Shown: positions 49,364-58,849, counted from the stretch's first letter. The stretch: 64,000 bases of DNA from CAVQBJ01 sp963724405 (GCA_963724405.1 CAVRUQ010000011.1:496001-560000), one strand, 5' to 3'. The notes: generated from the sequence alone by a model not told the origin. Numbers and translations are program-made.

Positions 49364-50710
49364 TCATCGACCGAGCAGCGACCGCAGCACCGGCCACGTG
49401 GCGGCGTCCTCGTCGCCGGCGGCCCACAGGTCCACCCCCGCGAAGCCGGCGGCCGCGGCGAGCCGCACGCGGAGCGCGACCGCCGGCGCGCTCTCGTACC
49501 ACACGACGTGCGGCTGCCGCCCGGCGGTGTAGGTGAACGTCTCCTCGCCGGCGGCGGGATCCCATCGGGGGGCGGTGCCGTACGCGGCCGCGAGTGCCCG
49601 TGCGGCGCCCGCTCCGACCGCGACGGCGTTCGCACCGGTCCAGTCGTAGCCGTAGACCGGCAGGCCAAGCTCGGCTCGGCCGGCCGGCACCACCGCTCGG
49701 GTGTAGGCGATGACCTGCTCGGTCCAGGGGAGCGGCGACACGGCACCCGCCGGTCCCCCTGGCGCGTTCTCGTCGTAGGCCATCACCTGCACGCGGTCGG
49801 CGACCGAGGCGAGCGCCGCGTAGTCGTACACCCAGGTGGCAAGGTCTCCGCGCCAGTACACGGGCCGCGCCGTGGTGCGCGGCATCACCGTCACGCTGCA
49901 TGTGCGGTGCGTCGCGTGGAGCGCCGCGCAGACCTCGCCGACGAGCGCCGGATATTCGGCGGCGGCGGCGTCGGCGAGCGCGCGGTCGCCGCGCGGGTCG
50001 ACCGCGAAGGTCTCGAAGTCGAGGTCGAGCCCGGCGTAGGGCCCGCTGGCGGCGAGCGCGGACAGCGACCGCACGACGGCGGCCCGGCGCGACGGGCTCG
50101 CGAGCGTCCGCACGAAGGCGGCGAGGCCATCGGTCTCCGTCACGGTCGGTAGGACTCGCACGCCGCGCTCGCGCAGACCGGCGAGCACCGTCGGGTCGCC
50201 GGCGCCGGGGTCGGCCACGACGGTGCCGTCTCCGGAGAGCGCGTACCAGAAGGGGCTCGCCGTCCCAACGAGGTCACTCGCCCCGAGCGTTGAGGAGAGC
50301 GCCGCGGACATCTGCCAGTAGGGCAGCCACACCGACACTGCGAACCCGGTCGCGGTCTCGGCGCGGATGGGACTCGTCTCGGCGGACGTCCGTGTCGCGA
50401 CCGTGGTGACCGCGCGGGCCGCAGAGCCGCGGCGTCGCGCCGCTCCGCTCGCGCCGCGGACCGACGACGGGCCGCTTGGGCCGCTCGCACGCGGCCACGT
50501 CGGTGTGGCCGTGCGCGCGGTCGAGGAGCCGGGCGTGCCCACGTCCGTCGTCCCCGCGCTCCGCGCCGGCACGGCTCCGACCGCCGTCGTGGCGGCGCCG
50601 CCCCCGCCCCCGCACGCCGTGGCGGCGCTCGCGGCGAACGTCAGGATGGCGCACAGCAGCAGCCGCCGGCGCAGCGCCGGCTCGAGCCCCGTCCGCGGAC
50701 GGGGGCTCAC
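49364..50710 (-). CDS. GH18-like glycosidase lipoprotein (spore-germination YaaH type)
   Basis: 448 residues from GTG 50710, which overlaps the upstream stop (GTGA). Lipoprotein signal: ILTFAASAATAC with lipobox Cys33, then a ~85-residue Ser/Thr/Ala linker. The TIM barrel starts with VWLPYWQ (near 127) and includes GLDLDFETF with Asp229, Asp231 and Glu233 matching the GH18 DxxDxDxE catalytic signature. VQVMAYDENAPGG and LGLPVYGYDWTG are typical later strands; VDLWAAGDED ends the barrel. Expected to act on GlcNAc-containing polymers such as chitin or peptidoglycan outside the membrane. Co-translated with a GT-C-like membrane protein. Confidence 0.86.
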   Translation of the reverse strand: MSPRPRTGLEPALRRRLLLCAILTFAASAATACGGGGGAATTAVGAVPARSAGTTDVGTPGSSTARTATPTWPRASGPSGPSSVRGASGAARRRGSAARAVTTVATRTSAETSPIRAETATGFAVSVWLPYWQMSAALSSTLGASDLVGTASPFWYALSGDGTVVADPGAGDPTVLAGLRERGVRVLPTVTETDGLAAFVRTLASPSRRAAVVRSLSALAASGPYAGLDLDFETFAVDPRGDRALADAAAAEYPALVGEVCAALHATHRTCSVTVMPRTTARPVYWRGDLATWVYDYAALASVADRVQVMAYDENAPGGPAGAVSPLPWTEQVIAYTRAVVPAGRAELGLPVYGYDWTGANAVAVGAGAARALAAAYGTAPRWDPAAGEETFTYTAGRQPHVVWYESAPAVALRVRLAAAAGFAGVDLWAAGDEDAATWPVLRSLLGR

Positions 50711-52308
50711 GGGCGCGACGTCTGGCAGCCGGGCGGGGGCGTAGCCGCAGGCAGCGGATCGAGGCCGAGCACCACGCGTCCGGGGCGCCGGACGGCGAGG
50801 TCGATCCATCCCCCGGGGCCGGGACCGAGGCACGCGGCGCCGGTCGTCACCGTCCAGTTCGCGACGAAGCGGATGCGCAGGAGGATCGAGCCCGGCGCCG
50901 TCACCCGCAGCGTCACCCCGCCGCTACCGAGCGCGACCAGCGACGCGTGGCCGGTGACGAGGCCGGGGGACCCCGCCACCGCGTACACGCGCCAGTGCCT
51001 GTCACGCCAGACGAGGCGCAGCCCGGGGACTCCGGCCCGGATGAGCGCCGCCTCGGCCGTCGCCGCGTAGTCGAGCGGCGCATCGGGGAGCGCAACGAAG
51101 CGCACGCCGTCGCCGAGCAGCCAGCGACGGTAGGCGGAGGCCGTGAGCGTGTCGGCCGGTGCGTAGAAGAGGGGGTTGTCGGCGACGTCGAGCTGACGCT
51201 CCCAGCCGCGCGCGAGTTGCACGTACGGGGCGATGTAGGCCGCCTCCCAGTGCCGCGCGGTCGGCACGACCTCGACGCGGGTCGCGGGACCGTCGTGGGC
51301 CTGCAGGAAGGCGACCAGCGGCGCGAAGTACGCCCGGCTCGTCGACGGGTCGCCCCCCGCCGAGGCGACGGATGTGAGCGCGGGCCCCCATTGGAGGGCC
51401 AGGAGCGGCACGACGACGGCCAGGCGTACGAGCCACGAGCGCCGCGCGAGCACGCAGGCGGCCAGCGCGCCGCCGACGCATTCCCCGAGCCGGCTGACGT
51501 CGCCGCCGACTGGGCTCGGCATGACAAAGCTCGCCACGATGGCGGCGAGATAGAGGAGCACGCCGGCCCGCAGACCCCGCTCGCGGCCCGGGACGAGCAG
51601 GGCGGCGCCACCGAAGAGGACGAGCAGCCAGGCGAAGTCGAGGCCCGGAAACGGCATCACGCCCTGGCCCGGGAGCAGTAACGCGGAGAGCGCGAGCGGG
51701 GCGGCGGTGGCCGCCAGCACGGCCGCGCAACCCCGTCGGTCGGCGGGCTCGGCGGTCAATGTGCGGGCCGTGAGGCCGAGGGCGAGGAAGCTGCCGGCCA
51801 GCGGGCTCGACATCGAGCAGGCGACGGCGGCCACGAGCGCGGGCGCCCAGCGCCGGCGCGACGCCGCCCAGAACGCCGCGAGGGCGAGCGCCTCGCCGAG
51901 GAGGAACGGGAGTTGCCCGATCGCCACCTGGGCCATCGTGCCCGCGGCGAACACGAGCGAGCCCGCGCGGGCCCTCGCGCCGAAGTGGCCGACAACGAGA
52001 CGGTCGAACACGAGCGCCGCGCTCGCGACGGCGGCGATGACCATCGCCGGGACGCCGAGGACGGCGGCCACCGGAGGGAAGAGCACGCTGTAGTCGAGCG
52101 TGAAGTGGCCGCCGTACCACTGGCTGTCCCACAGCACGAGCCCGCTGCGATGGAAGAGCTCGATCCGGTACACCGCGGCCGCGAGATCGACGCCTCGCAG
52201 CCCGGCGAGCAGGGCGGCGAGCGCAGCTCCGGCCGCGAGCGCGGGTGCCCAGGACGCAGGCTGGACGGGCCAGGCGAGCCACGGGCTACGGGACGGCACG
52301 GGGCGCAT
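50707..52308 (-). CDS. Polytopic membrane protein, GT-C-like
   Basis: 533 residues with about ten membrane segments between 20 and 310. The first loop (RGVDLAAAVYRIELF...WDSQWYGGHFTLDYSVLFPP) resembles GT-C transferases, where an Asp in the first periplasmic loop is catalytic, but the rest of the motif set is not certain. The C-terminal 200 residues are extracytoplasmic. It may transfer lipid-linked sugars or be a related 'conserved membrane' protein of actinobacteria. The downstream overlap with the GH18-like lipoprotein suggests a shared role in cell-wall glycans. Confidence 0.72.
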   Translation of the reverse strand: MRPVPSRSPWLAWPVQPASWAPALAAGAALAALLAGLRGVDLAAAVYRIELFHRSGLVLWDSQWYGGHFTLDYSVLFPPVAAVLGVPAMVIAAVASAALVFDRLVVGHFGARARAGSLVFAAGTMAQVAIGQLPFLLGEALALAAFWAASRRRWAPALVAAVACSMSSPLAGSFLALGLTARTLTAEPADRRGCAAVLAATAAPLALSALLLPGQGVMPFPGLDFAWLLVLFGGAALLVPGRERGLRAGVLLYLAAIVASFVMPSPVGGDVSRLGECVGGALAACVLARRSWLVRLAVVVPLLALQWGPALTSVASAGGDPSTSRAYFAPLVAFLQAHDGPATRVEVVPTARHWEAAYIAPYVQLARGWERQLDVADNPLFYAPADTLTASAYRRWLLGDGVRFVALPDAPLDYAATAEAALIRAGVPGLRLVWRDRHWRVYAVAGSPGLVTGHASLVALGSGGVTLRVTAPGSILLRIRFVANWTVTTGAACLGPGPGGWIDLAVRRPGRVVLGLDPLPAATPPPGCQTSRP

Positions 52309-52573
52309 GAATCGGTTCCGACACGGGGTGGGGGACGATGGCTGGCGCGTGGACGCGGCCGGCGCTCACGACACTCACACATCAAGCGGCGGGGTCGCCG
52401 CGCCGGGCGCCCGCATCAGTCTGACGGGTCGTCCGGCGCGTCGCGGTGAGATGTGTCTCACGGGAGCCTACGGGCTCGATCCGAACACCATCACCGACGA
52501 GCGTGAGCGCCCCACGCGAGCACGAGCACCGACGACACGCGCCGCGGCCGGAAGAGCCCCCCACGCGTCGAGG

Positions 52574-53365
52574 TCACCAACGCCGGGCGCGGACAAGCGC
52601 GTTGCGAAACGCGCGGTCGGCGGCCGCGACCGCGACTTGGTCGCGCTCCTGCCACCACCGAATTCGAGCGCGGCTCGCGGCGATCTGGTGTGCCAGCTCG
52701 TCGCCACTCGCGTCTGACGCCGCGAAGCTCCTCGCGACCAGTGCGGCGCTCGCGCCGAGACGCGCGTAGCGTGAGTACACGAGGTCGGGCGGGATCGGCA
52801 ACCGGCCATCGTCGAGCCTGCCGATCGCTCCGATCCCGAGGCGGAATCCAGCCCCGCGCAGCGTCTCGCACACCCGCTGGACAGCCTCGGAGACCAGGAC
52901 CTCGAAGCGGTTGCGCACGCCGAGGCTCAGCGCCAGGTCGTTGATGCCGACGTGGATCTCCTGAAGGCCGTCGACGTGGATCAGGTCGGCGATCCCGGCG
53001 AGCGCCGCGCGGGTCTCCAGCAGAGGCACCACGGTGGCCCGACCCGCGACAAGTTCGATGAGCCTCGCCACCTCGCGGGCGCGCTCGAACATCGGCAGCA
53101 TCAACACCTGCGTCCCGAGGCCGAGAAGCATTTCGACCTGGTCCGATGTGCCCTCGTGCCATGGGTCGATGCGGGCGAACAGGAGCGCGTGCCTCAGTTC
53201 CTCGCCGACGGCGGTGGCGCTCTCGATGCGGTGGTCGGAGATCCAGGTCTCCAGTCCGCGCTGGCGCTGCTGCTTACCGAGCCTCTCGAGATCGAGGCCG
53301 ATTCGATCGATTCCGGCAGCGTCCGCGCGGGCTGCGAGACCCGGATCATCGGTCCACAGCGTCAG
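52574..53365 (-). CDS. HpcH/HpaI aldolase/CitE-like TIM-barrel protein, start uncertain
   Basis: About 263 residues. It begins TLWTDDPGLAARADAAGIDRIGLDLERLGKQQRQRG, the N-terminus of an HpcH/HpaI-type lyase, with conserved ARIDPWHEG, MLPMFERAREV, VVPLLETRAAL and EIHVGINDLALSLG. These enzymes cleave or form C-C bonds of 2-keto acids with pyruvate or acetyl-CoA. Start problem: between the preceding gene's stop (53385) and the first conserved residues there is no in-frame ATG, GTG or TTG; CTG codons at 53365 and 53359 are the only near-cognate choices, and the next canonical start (GTG 53521) lies inside the upstream gene. A frameshift or non-canonical start is needed. Confidence 0.75.
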   Translation of the reverse strand: MTLWTDDPGLAARADAAGIDRIGLDLERLGKQQRQRGLETWISDHRIESATAVGEELRHALLFARIDPWHEGTSDQVEMLLGLGTQVLMLPMFERAREVARLIELVAGRATVVPLLETRAALAGIADLIHVDGLQEIHVGINDLALSLGVRNRFEVLVSEAVQRVCETLRGAGFRLGIGAIGRLDDGRLPIPPDLVYSRYARLGASAALVARSFAASDASGDELAHQIAASRARIRWWQERDQVAVAAADRAFRNALVRARRW

Positions 53366-53384
53366 CGTGAACGCCGGCTCGGGG

Positions 53385-53858
53385 TCAGAACCGATACGGC
53401 ACCTCGGGCGAGTCCGCAGGGAGGCGCCAGTCGTCCGGATCGTCGTAGTCGTAGGCACGGTCGAAGTAGTTGACAAACGTTCCCGGCTCGCCCGACAGTA
53501 CCTGGAGGCCGTGCCAGACACCCGGCGGAATCACGACCAGCGTCGGTCGCAGTGGGCTCAGATGGAGAACGTCGACGCGACCGGTGGTGCTCGAGCCGGG
53601 GCGATCGTCGTACAGGACGGCCCGGATGTGGCCACCGACGACGAACAGGTGGTCGGTCTTGTGCTGGTGCATGTGCCACGCGCTGACGGCACCCGGCCGC
53701 AACGTGACGTGGATCATCGACGTGACCGCCGCGCCGGCGATCCCCCAGTCCTCGCGAAAGACCTCCACCGTGACGCCGTTGCCGGTCACGATGTTCTTCA
53801 CCTCGCGCGTCCGCACCCCGTCAATGTGATCGGCGACGCGATCCCAATCGGGCGTCAT
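53385..53858 (-). CDS. RmlC-like cupin, dTDP-sugar 3,5-epimerase/isomerase type
   Basis: 157 residues. TREVKNIVTGNGVTVEVFREDWGI and VTLRPGAVSAWHMHQHKTDHLFVVGGHIRAVLYDDR give the RmlC-like double-stranded beta-helix, with the metal/catalytic His cluster WHMHQHKTDH; VVIPPGVWHGLQVL and FVNYFDRAYDYDDPDDWRLP are typical late strands. It probably isomerises or epimerises a nucleotide-linked deoxysugar. It precedes the aldolase-like gene on the same strand and is divergent from a GT2 gene, which together suggest glycan modification. Confidence 0.82.
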   Translation of the reverse strand: MTPDWDRVADHIDGVRTREVKNIVTGNGVTVEVFREDWGIAGAAVTSMIHVTLRPGAVSAWHMHQHKTDHLFVVGGHIRAVLYDDRPGSSTTGRVDVLHLSPLRPTLVVIPPGVWHGLQVLSGEPGTFVNYFDRAYDYDDPDDWRLPADSPEVPYRF

Positions 53859-53916
53859 GTGCGCTGCGTCCTTGACCGCCGCAGGATTGACGGGACGTTC
53901 GGTAGACAAGTCGCCG

Positions 53917-53922
53917 TATCCT
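53917..53922 (+). promoter_or_regulatory. Leaderless -10 box of GT2 gene
   Basis: TATCCT ends 6 nt before ATG 53929, with no ribosome site visible. TTGACG at 53887 is too far upstream (24-bp spacer) to be a standard -35. Confidence 0.42.
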
Positions 53923-53928
53923 AGGCCG

Positions 53929-54942
53929 ATGACGTCGGCGACGCGTGGCCGGCTCCGTGCAGCGCTCGGGCCGGTGTCCGGCCTTACCCGGCCGACACGG
54001 GCCATGGCATGGGACCTCCTGCGGCGCGCCCAGGGGGTCGCGCGAATCGAACGCCGGCTGATCGCGCTCGAGGCGAGGTTGCAGGAACGCCACGAGAGGT
54101 CGTTCGCGGAGCTCGCCGACCTGCAGCGCCGCGTCGCCGACGCCGACGAGCGGTGGCGATCGATGCACGATCTCCTCGCGACCGACATGCGTGAGGCGCT
54201 TCGGGCGATCGCGTGCGACGACAGGGCGAACCGTCAGCGGCTTTGGGATGCGCGACGCGGCCCGGCCTACCTGCTGCCGTTCCGCGAGCCCCGGCCGCTT
54301 GTGTCGGTTGTGATCCCCACCGTGGACCGCATCGAGCAGCTGACGACGCGGTCGCTGCCATCGATCCTGAACCAGAGCCACGACAACCTCGAGATAATCG
54401 TCGTCGGCGATCATGCCCTGCCGGAGGTCGGCGAAGCCGTCCGTGCGTTTGGCGACGCTCGAGTGGCGTTTCACAACCTGACCCAGCGCCTCCCGCTGAA
54501 TGGCGATCCGGCACGCCGCTGGTACATCCAGAGCGTGATGGCACGCAACGAGGGGTTCCGGCTTGCGCGCGGACTGTGGCATCTCTCGTTCGACGACGAT
54601 GATCGGCTGTACCCGGAGGCCATCGAGAGCCTCCTGGACCACGCTCGGGAGCTCGAGGTCGAGGTCGCATACGGGCGCTGGCGGTGCGTGATGCGCGACA
54701 GCACGCCGACCGAGGTCGGTGTCTTCCCGCCTACACCCGGCCAGTTCGGATGGCAAGGAGCGCTCAGGCACCGGTGCCTTGGCTTCTTCGAGCGGGAGCT
54801 GGTCGCCGCCGCGTTCGAGTCACCCAACGACGTGTTCTGTTTCGAGGCGATGTTGCGATCCGGCGTGCGCTTCTCGATGCTCCCGGAAGTGCTCTGGGAA
54901 TACCGTCCCGCTCAGGAGTGGCTGCGGCCCGCGCTTCCCTGA
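53929..54942 (+). CDS. Family-2 glycosyltransferase with N-terminal coiled coil
   Basis: 337 residues. Residues about 25-95 are helical, with heptad-like IERRLIALEARLQERHERSFAELADLQRRV, probably for membrane or partner contact. The GT-A domain starts RPLVSVVIPTVDRIEQLTTRSLPSIL (near 125) and has the metal-binding DDDD in LSFDDDDRLYPEAIESLL. Later YRPAQEW ends the protein. It transfers a sugar from a nucleotide donor to an unknown acceptor; a surface glycan is likely, given the divergent cupin and aldolase genes. Confidence 0.86.
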   Translation: MTSATRGRLRAALGPVSGLTRPTRAMAWDLLRRAQGVARIERRLIALEARLQERHERSFAELADLQRRVADADERWRSMHDLLATDMREALRAIACDDRANRQRLWDARRGPAYLLPFREPRPLVSVVIPTVDRIEQLTTRSLPSILNQSHDNLEIIVVGDHALPEVGEAVRAFGDARVAFHNLTQRLPLNGDPARRWYIQSVMARNEGFRLARGLWHLSFDDDDRLYPEAIESLLDHARELEVEVAYGRWRCVMRDSTPTEVGVFPPTPGQFGWQGALRHRCLGFFERELVAAAFESPNDVFCFEAMLRSGVRFSMLPEVLWEYRPAQEWLRPALP

Positions 54943-54967
54943 CCGGATCGGGCGGCCGTCATCCGGC

Positions 54968-56326
54968 TCAGAGCGCGCCCGTCGAACCCCGCCGTCGCAC
55001 CAACGCGTCGACGGCCGCGGCCACCACGAGCACGATCGCGGTCGCGATGTACTGGCCGGCAGCGCTGATGCCGATCAAGGCCAGGCCGTTGAACACGACC
55101 GCGATCACGAGCCCGCCGAGCAGCGCGTGGATTGGCTTGCCGCGGCCACCGAACAGGCTGGCGCCCCCGATCACCGCCGCGGCCACCGCGTACAACGTGT
55201 AGCCGCCCCCGTCGACGCCGGTCGAGATCGACCCCAGGAAGGAGATGTAGACGAGCCCGCCGATGCCCGCCGTCACGGCGGTGAACATGAAGACGATTCT
55301 CCGGATGCGCTGCACGTTGATACCAGCGCGGCGGGCGGCCTCCGGATTGGCTCCGATCGCGTACATGTACCGTCCCAGCCGGGTTCGACCCAGCATGATC
55401 GAATACGCGAGCAGCACGAGCCCGACAAAGGGCACCACCCAGGGGACTCCCTTGAGCGGGGTCAGAAGACCACGGTTGAGGTTGCAGATGTAGACGACGA
55501 CGATCCCGCCGAGGGCGGTGACCGCGATCGTGAGCAAGGTGATGCTGAGCGGCGGCGCACTCAGCCCCTGAGCGCGCCGCCGCGCCGCGCGAGATATGGT
55601 CAAGGCCGCGTATGTCGCCAGCCCCACCGCCAGCGCGATCCACGAGACGCCCGGGCTGATATTGCTGTTCACGAGCTTGTAGATGGGGCTGGTGCTCGAG
55701 ACCGAGATCACGCCGCCGACCGCGGTCGGATCCTCCGATGCCAGCTGAATCACTGCCCCCTCCAGGAACAGCAGGCCGCCGAGCGTGACGACGAACGACG
55801 GGATGTGCAGCCTCGTGATCAGGCTCCCCTGGATGTAGCCCATCGCGGCGCACGCGGCGAGCCCACCGAGGATCCCGAGCCACCACGGGAAGTTGACCGG
55901 GGACGCGATCAGCTCGGCCATCACCCATCCGCCGAACGCGAGCATGAAGCCAACGGAGAGGTCGATCTCCGAGAGGATGAGCGCGAAGATCTCGGCCGCC
56001 CCGAGCATGATGTAGATCGCCGACTGCTGGAGCAGGTTGACGAGGTTGATCGCCGAGTCGAACCTCGAGCGTTCGATCTGGAAGAAGATGATGATGACGA
56101 TCAGTCCGACGACGATCGGCAGCGCGCCGCTCTCGCCGTTTCTGATCCGCCGACCCCATGCCCGCAGGTACTCGCTGAGCGAGTCCGCCAGCACCTCGGG
56201 CGCGGCCGACGTCATGTCGAGCTCGCTCTCCGGGGCCGCGGTGGCGTCCTCCTCCTGCTCGATCGAGAGCGGCGGCTCCTGAAGCTCCGACGGCACCTCG
56301 GTGCGTGGTGCTGTCTCGTCGGCCAT
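54968..56326 (-). CDS. Sugar ABC importer permease (XylH/RbsC type)
   Basis: 452 residues. After a 65-residue acidic cytoplasmic N-terminus come about ten membrane segments of the BPD_transp_2 family, with the EAA-like loop AIGANPEAARRAGINVQRIRRIVFMFTA and YAVAAAVIGGASLFGGRGKPIHALLGG near the end, as in RbsC/XylH. ATG 56326 touches the ATPase stop (TGATG); a GTG at 56329 is also possible. Third gene of the operon binding protein - ATPase - permease. Confidence 0.93.
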   Translation of the reverse strand: MADETAPRTEVPSELQEPPLSIEQEEDATAAPESELDMTSAAPEVLADSLSEYLRAWGRRIRNGESGALPIVVGLIVIIIFFQIERSRFDSAINLVNLLQQSAIYIMLGAAEIFALILSEIDLSVGFMLAFGGWVMAELIASPVNFPWWLGILGGLAACAAMGYIQGSLITRLHIPSFVVTLGGLLFLEGAVIQLASEDPTAVGGVISVSSTSPIYKLVNSNISPGVSWIALAVGLATYAALTISRAARRRAQGLSAPPLSITLLTIAVTALGGIVVVYICNLNRGLLTPLKGVPWVVPFVGLVLLAYSIMLGRTRLGRYMYAIGANPEAARRAGINVQRIRRIVFMFTAVTAGIGGLVYISFLGSISTGVDGGGYTLYAVAAAVIGGASLFGGRGKPIHALLGGLVIAVVFNGLALIGISAAGQYIATAIVLVVAAAVDALVRRRGSTGAL

Positions 56327-57156
56327 CACGGCTCCTTGCGGCTCCCGGCGACATCCGCCGGCCCGCGCGACGAGCGCCCGGTCGTCATGTAGTCGACCAC
56401 CATGGTGGGATCGAACTCCGACACCGGGCCCTGCGCGACCATGCGCCCCAGATACAGGATCGCTATCCGGTCTGCGACCGCGAACACGTCGTTCAGGTTG
56501 TGCGAGATCACGAGCACCGCGACCCCCTGCGAAGCCAGCCGCTGGATCAGGCCCAGCACCATCCTCGTCTGCGCCACGCCCAGGGCCGCCGTGGGTTCGT
56601 CCAGGATCACCAGCTTCGCCTTCGACATGACCGCCTTGGCGACGGCGACCGATTGTCGCTGACCGCCCGACAGCGAAGCGACCGGCTGGCGGATCGATCG
56701 GATGGTGGTCACCGACAGATCGGTCAAGGTCTGTCTCGCGGTGAGCTCCATCGTCGCCTCGTCGAGCAGACGGTGTCGGAGCGGTTCGTGGCCGAGGAAC
56801 ATGTTCTGGACGATGTCGAGGTTGTCGCAGAGCGCCAGATCCTGATAGATCGTGGTGATGCCGACGGCCTCGGCGTCACGCGGCCCGTGGAAGTGGACCG
56901 GCTGCCCCTCCCACACGAGCTCTCCCTCGTCGGGCTCCCACAATCCGGCGATCGTCTTGATCGTCACCGACTTGCCGGCGCCGTTGTCCCCCGCCAGCGC
57001 CGTCACCTGGCCCGGCGGGATGTCGAGGTCGATACGCGACAACGCCTGCACGGGGCCGAATCGCTTGGTGATCCCGCGAAGGGCGAGCAGCGGCGGGGCG
57101 TTCGAGCCGCCCCCGTCGGGCGCTGGAGCGGTGGCCGGGCTATCTGTAGTGCTCAT
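56326..57156 (-). CDS. Sugar ABC importer ATPase, single-domain
   Basis: 276 residues. Walker A GDNGAGKS (56-63), Q-loop IYQDLALCDNLDIVQNMFLG, signature SLSGGQRQSVAVAKAV, Walker B LVILDEPTAALG, H-loop VISHNLND. The sequence is of the RbsA/XylG type, but only one ATPase domain is present, where RbsA and XylG usually have two fused; a homodimer must form. It lies 77 nt after the binding-protein gene, with a strong hairpin between. Confidence 0.94.
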   Translation of the reverse strand: MSTTDSPATAPAPDGGGSNAPPLLALRGITKRFGPVQALSRIDLDIPPGQVTALAGDNGAGKSVTIKTIAGLWEPDEGELVWEGQPVHFHGPRDAEAVGITTIYQDLALCDNLDIVQNMFLGHEPLRHRLLDEATMELTARQTLTDLSVTTIRSIRQPVASLSGGQRQSVAVAKAVMSKAKLVILDEPTAALGVAQTRMVLGLIQRLASQGVAVLVISHNLNDVFAVADRIAILYLGRMVAQGPVSEFDPTMVVDYMTTGRSSRGPADVAGSRKEP

Positions 57157-57170
57157 GGTCCTCGCGCGCT

Positions 57171-57201
57171 ACGGGCCCTTCCGTGCACCGGAAGGGCCCG
57201 T
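57171..57201 (-). terminator. Intercistronic hairpin between binding protein and ATPase genes
   Basis: ACGGGCCCTTCCG (57171-57183) pairs perfectly with 57189-57201 around a 5-nt loop. It follows the binding-protein stop by 32 nt and ends 14 nt before the ATPase start. It would give partial termination and/or protect the upstream mRNA, so the binding protein is made in excess. Confidence 0.75.
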
Positions 57202-57233
57202 CGCACACTATCGCTTCGACGGGGATCCTTCGA

Positions 57234-58451
57234 TCAGCCCGTGATCCCCGCGGCCTTGCAGGGCGCTGCGTACTTGCCGGCGCACAGCTGAGCGGCGGGG
57301 ACGAAGTTGTCCTTGATCACCGTCGCGTTCATGTTCGTCGGCGTCACCCACTCGGGCACCAGCAGAACCGAGGGCACCGACACCTTTGTCGTCGGGTCAA
57401 CGCTCACGGCGTTGAGCAGGGCCTGCGGCGCCGGCTTGCCGGCGCGGAGGTACATCGCCAGTGCGACCGCTGCACTCGCCTCCAGGAAGACCGGCTTGTA
57501 GACCGTCCCGCACTGGTACCCGGTGAGCACGTTCTGCAGTCCCGTCAGGGTCGCGTCCTGGCCCGTCGTCGGGAACGTCATCGGCTTGACGCCGTGGCTC
57601 TGCAGGTAGCTGATGATCGGCGCGCCCGTCTCGTCGTTCGGGATCACCGCCGAGTTCGTGTTGGGATGCTGTGTGAACGCACCCTCGAACTCCGTCAGCG
57701 CGACGGGCGGCATCCACGTTCCCGCGGTACGCGCGATGAGCGTGTACTTCCCGGATGCGAAGTACGGGGCGAGGACGCCGTTGTAGCCCTGAGCGAAGAG
57801 CGTCGCGTTGTTGTCCGTCGGATCGCCGTGCATGACGACGACCTGCGGCTTGGCGACGTGCCACGCCGAAACGCAGGCGACGAATCCCTGGCCGATCAAT
57901 TGACCGACGTGGACGTTGTCGAAGCTGACGTAGTCCGCCGTACCCGCGGGAGCGCCGAGGGTGAGGCGGTCGTAGTCGATCACCGCGACGCCATGCGCCT
58001 TGGCGTACCGCTGCACGGTCACGCCCGTGCCCGAGTCCTCGGGGTCGATCAGCAGCACCGTCGCGCCGTTCGTGATGTCGCTCTGGGCGTCGGTCACGAA
58101 CGTCGCGTCGCTCCCCATGGCGTTCTGGACGATCATGTCGGACGCCGGCAGACCGGCTGCCGCCGCCGCCTTCATCAGGTACGGCGCGTCGAACTCCACG
58201 TAGCGGGTCGAGCTCGTCGTGTCGGGCAGGATCGCGGCAACCTTGCCCTTACCGGACGCGGTCAGCGCTTTCAGCGCCGCCAGCGCTGAGAAGTTATTCG
58301 TAAACGATGTCGCCGAGATACTCGGCGTGCCCGTCGACGCGGACGGGGTCGAACTCGACGTCGATGACGACGACGAACTTCCGCACGCAGCTACGAGCGC
58401 GCCCACGCTCAAGATGAGCGCCACCCCCGACACCCGGCGTGACTTCAGCAT
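57234..58451 (-). CDS. Sugar-binding lipoprotein (XylF-like)
   Basis: 405 residues. Lipobox LVAAC (Cys23), Ser/Thr-rich linker to about 45, then a type-I periplasmic-binding fold: KVAAILPDTTSSTRYVEFDAPYLMKAAAAAG, the ligand-loop VLLIDPEDSG..V..YAKAHGVAVIDYDRL typical of XylF, FDNVHVGQLIGQGF and a late TFPTTGQDATLTGLQNVLTG. XylF-like proteins bind xylose or other aldopentoses; the ligand is not certain. First gene of the ABC importer operon. Confidence 0.92.
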   Translation of the reverse strand: MLKSRRVSGVALILSVGALVAACGSSSSSSTSSSTPSASTGTPSISATSFTNNFSALAALKALTASGKGKVAAILPDTTSSTRYVEFDAPYLMKAAAAAGLPASDMIVQNAMGSDATFVTDAQSDITNGATVLLIDPEDSGTGVTVQRYAKAHGVAVIDYDRLTLGAPAGTADYVSFDNVHVGQLIGQGFVACVSAWHVAKPQVVVMHGDPTDNNATLFAQGYNGVLAPYFASGKYTLIARTAGTWMPPVALTEFEGAFTQHPNTNSAVIPNDETGAPIISYLQSHGVKPMTFPTTGQDATLTGLQNVLTGYQCGTVYKPVFLEASAAVALAMYLRAGKPAPQALLNAVSVDPTTKVSVPSVLLVPEWVTPTNMNATVIKDNFVPAAQLCAGKYAAPCKAAGITG

Positions 58452-58849
58452 CGGTCCCTCTCCTCTCCTCGCTGGCCCCTCGCGGACACTCTAGTGGAGA
58501 TCGCCCATTCCGGCTCCGGGAGTGGGTCTGCTTCTTACCTGAGCGGGTCGATGGGCGACACCGCCCTGCATCGGTGGCCGCCGGGGCGCCTCGCGGACAG
58601 CGAGCGGCGGACGTACCTCTCGCGCTGACGCGTCGCGAGGCTCGCCCTCCGGACGGGCGGTGGCGTTCGATGCTGAGCAGCAGCTCTTCGCGCATCTGCG
58701 GCCAGCGTGTCGCGACGCTGCGGCCGGACGGCTGGATGATTTCGAGCAGCGCCCTACCGGCCAACCAGGTCTGCCGGTGGCGCGTCGGCCTCGCGCGCTC
58801 GGCGCGGTTGAAGCGAGGATGGCCGCGACCGTATAGGTTGATGACGGGA
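58452..58849. other. Intergenic, no gene recognised
   Basis: 398 bp between the divergent sugar-binding lipoprotein gene and the Asp-box protein gene. The plus-strand frame through it is Arg/Ser-rich and not protein-like. TATAGG at 58832 is a candidate -10 for the downstream gene. No hairpin or repeat stands out. Confidence 0.5.
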
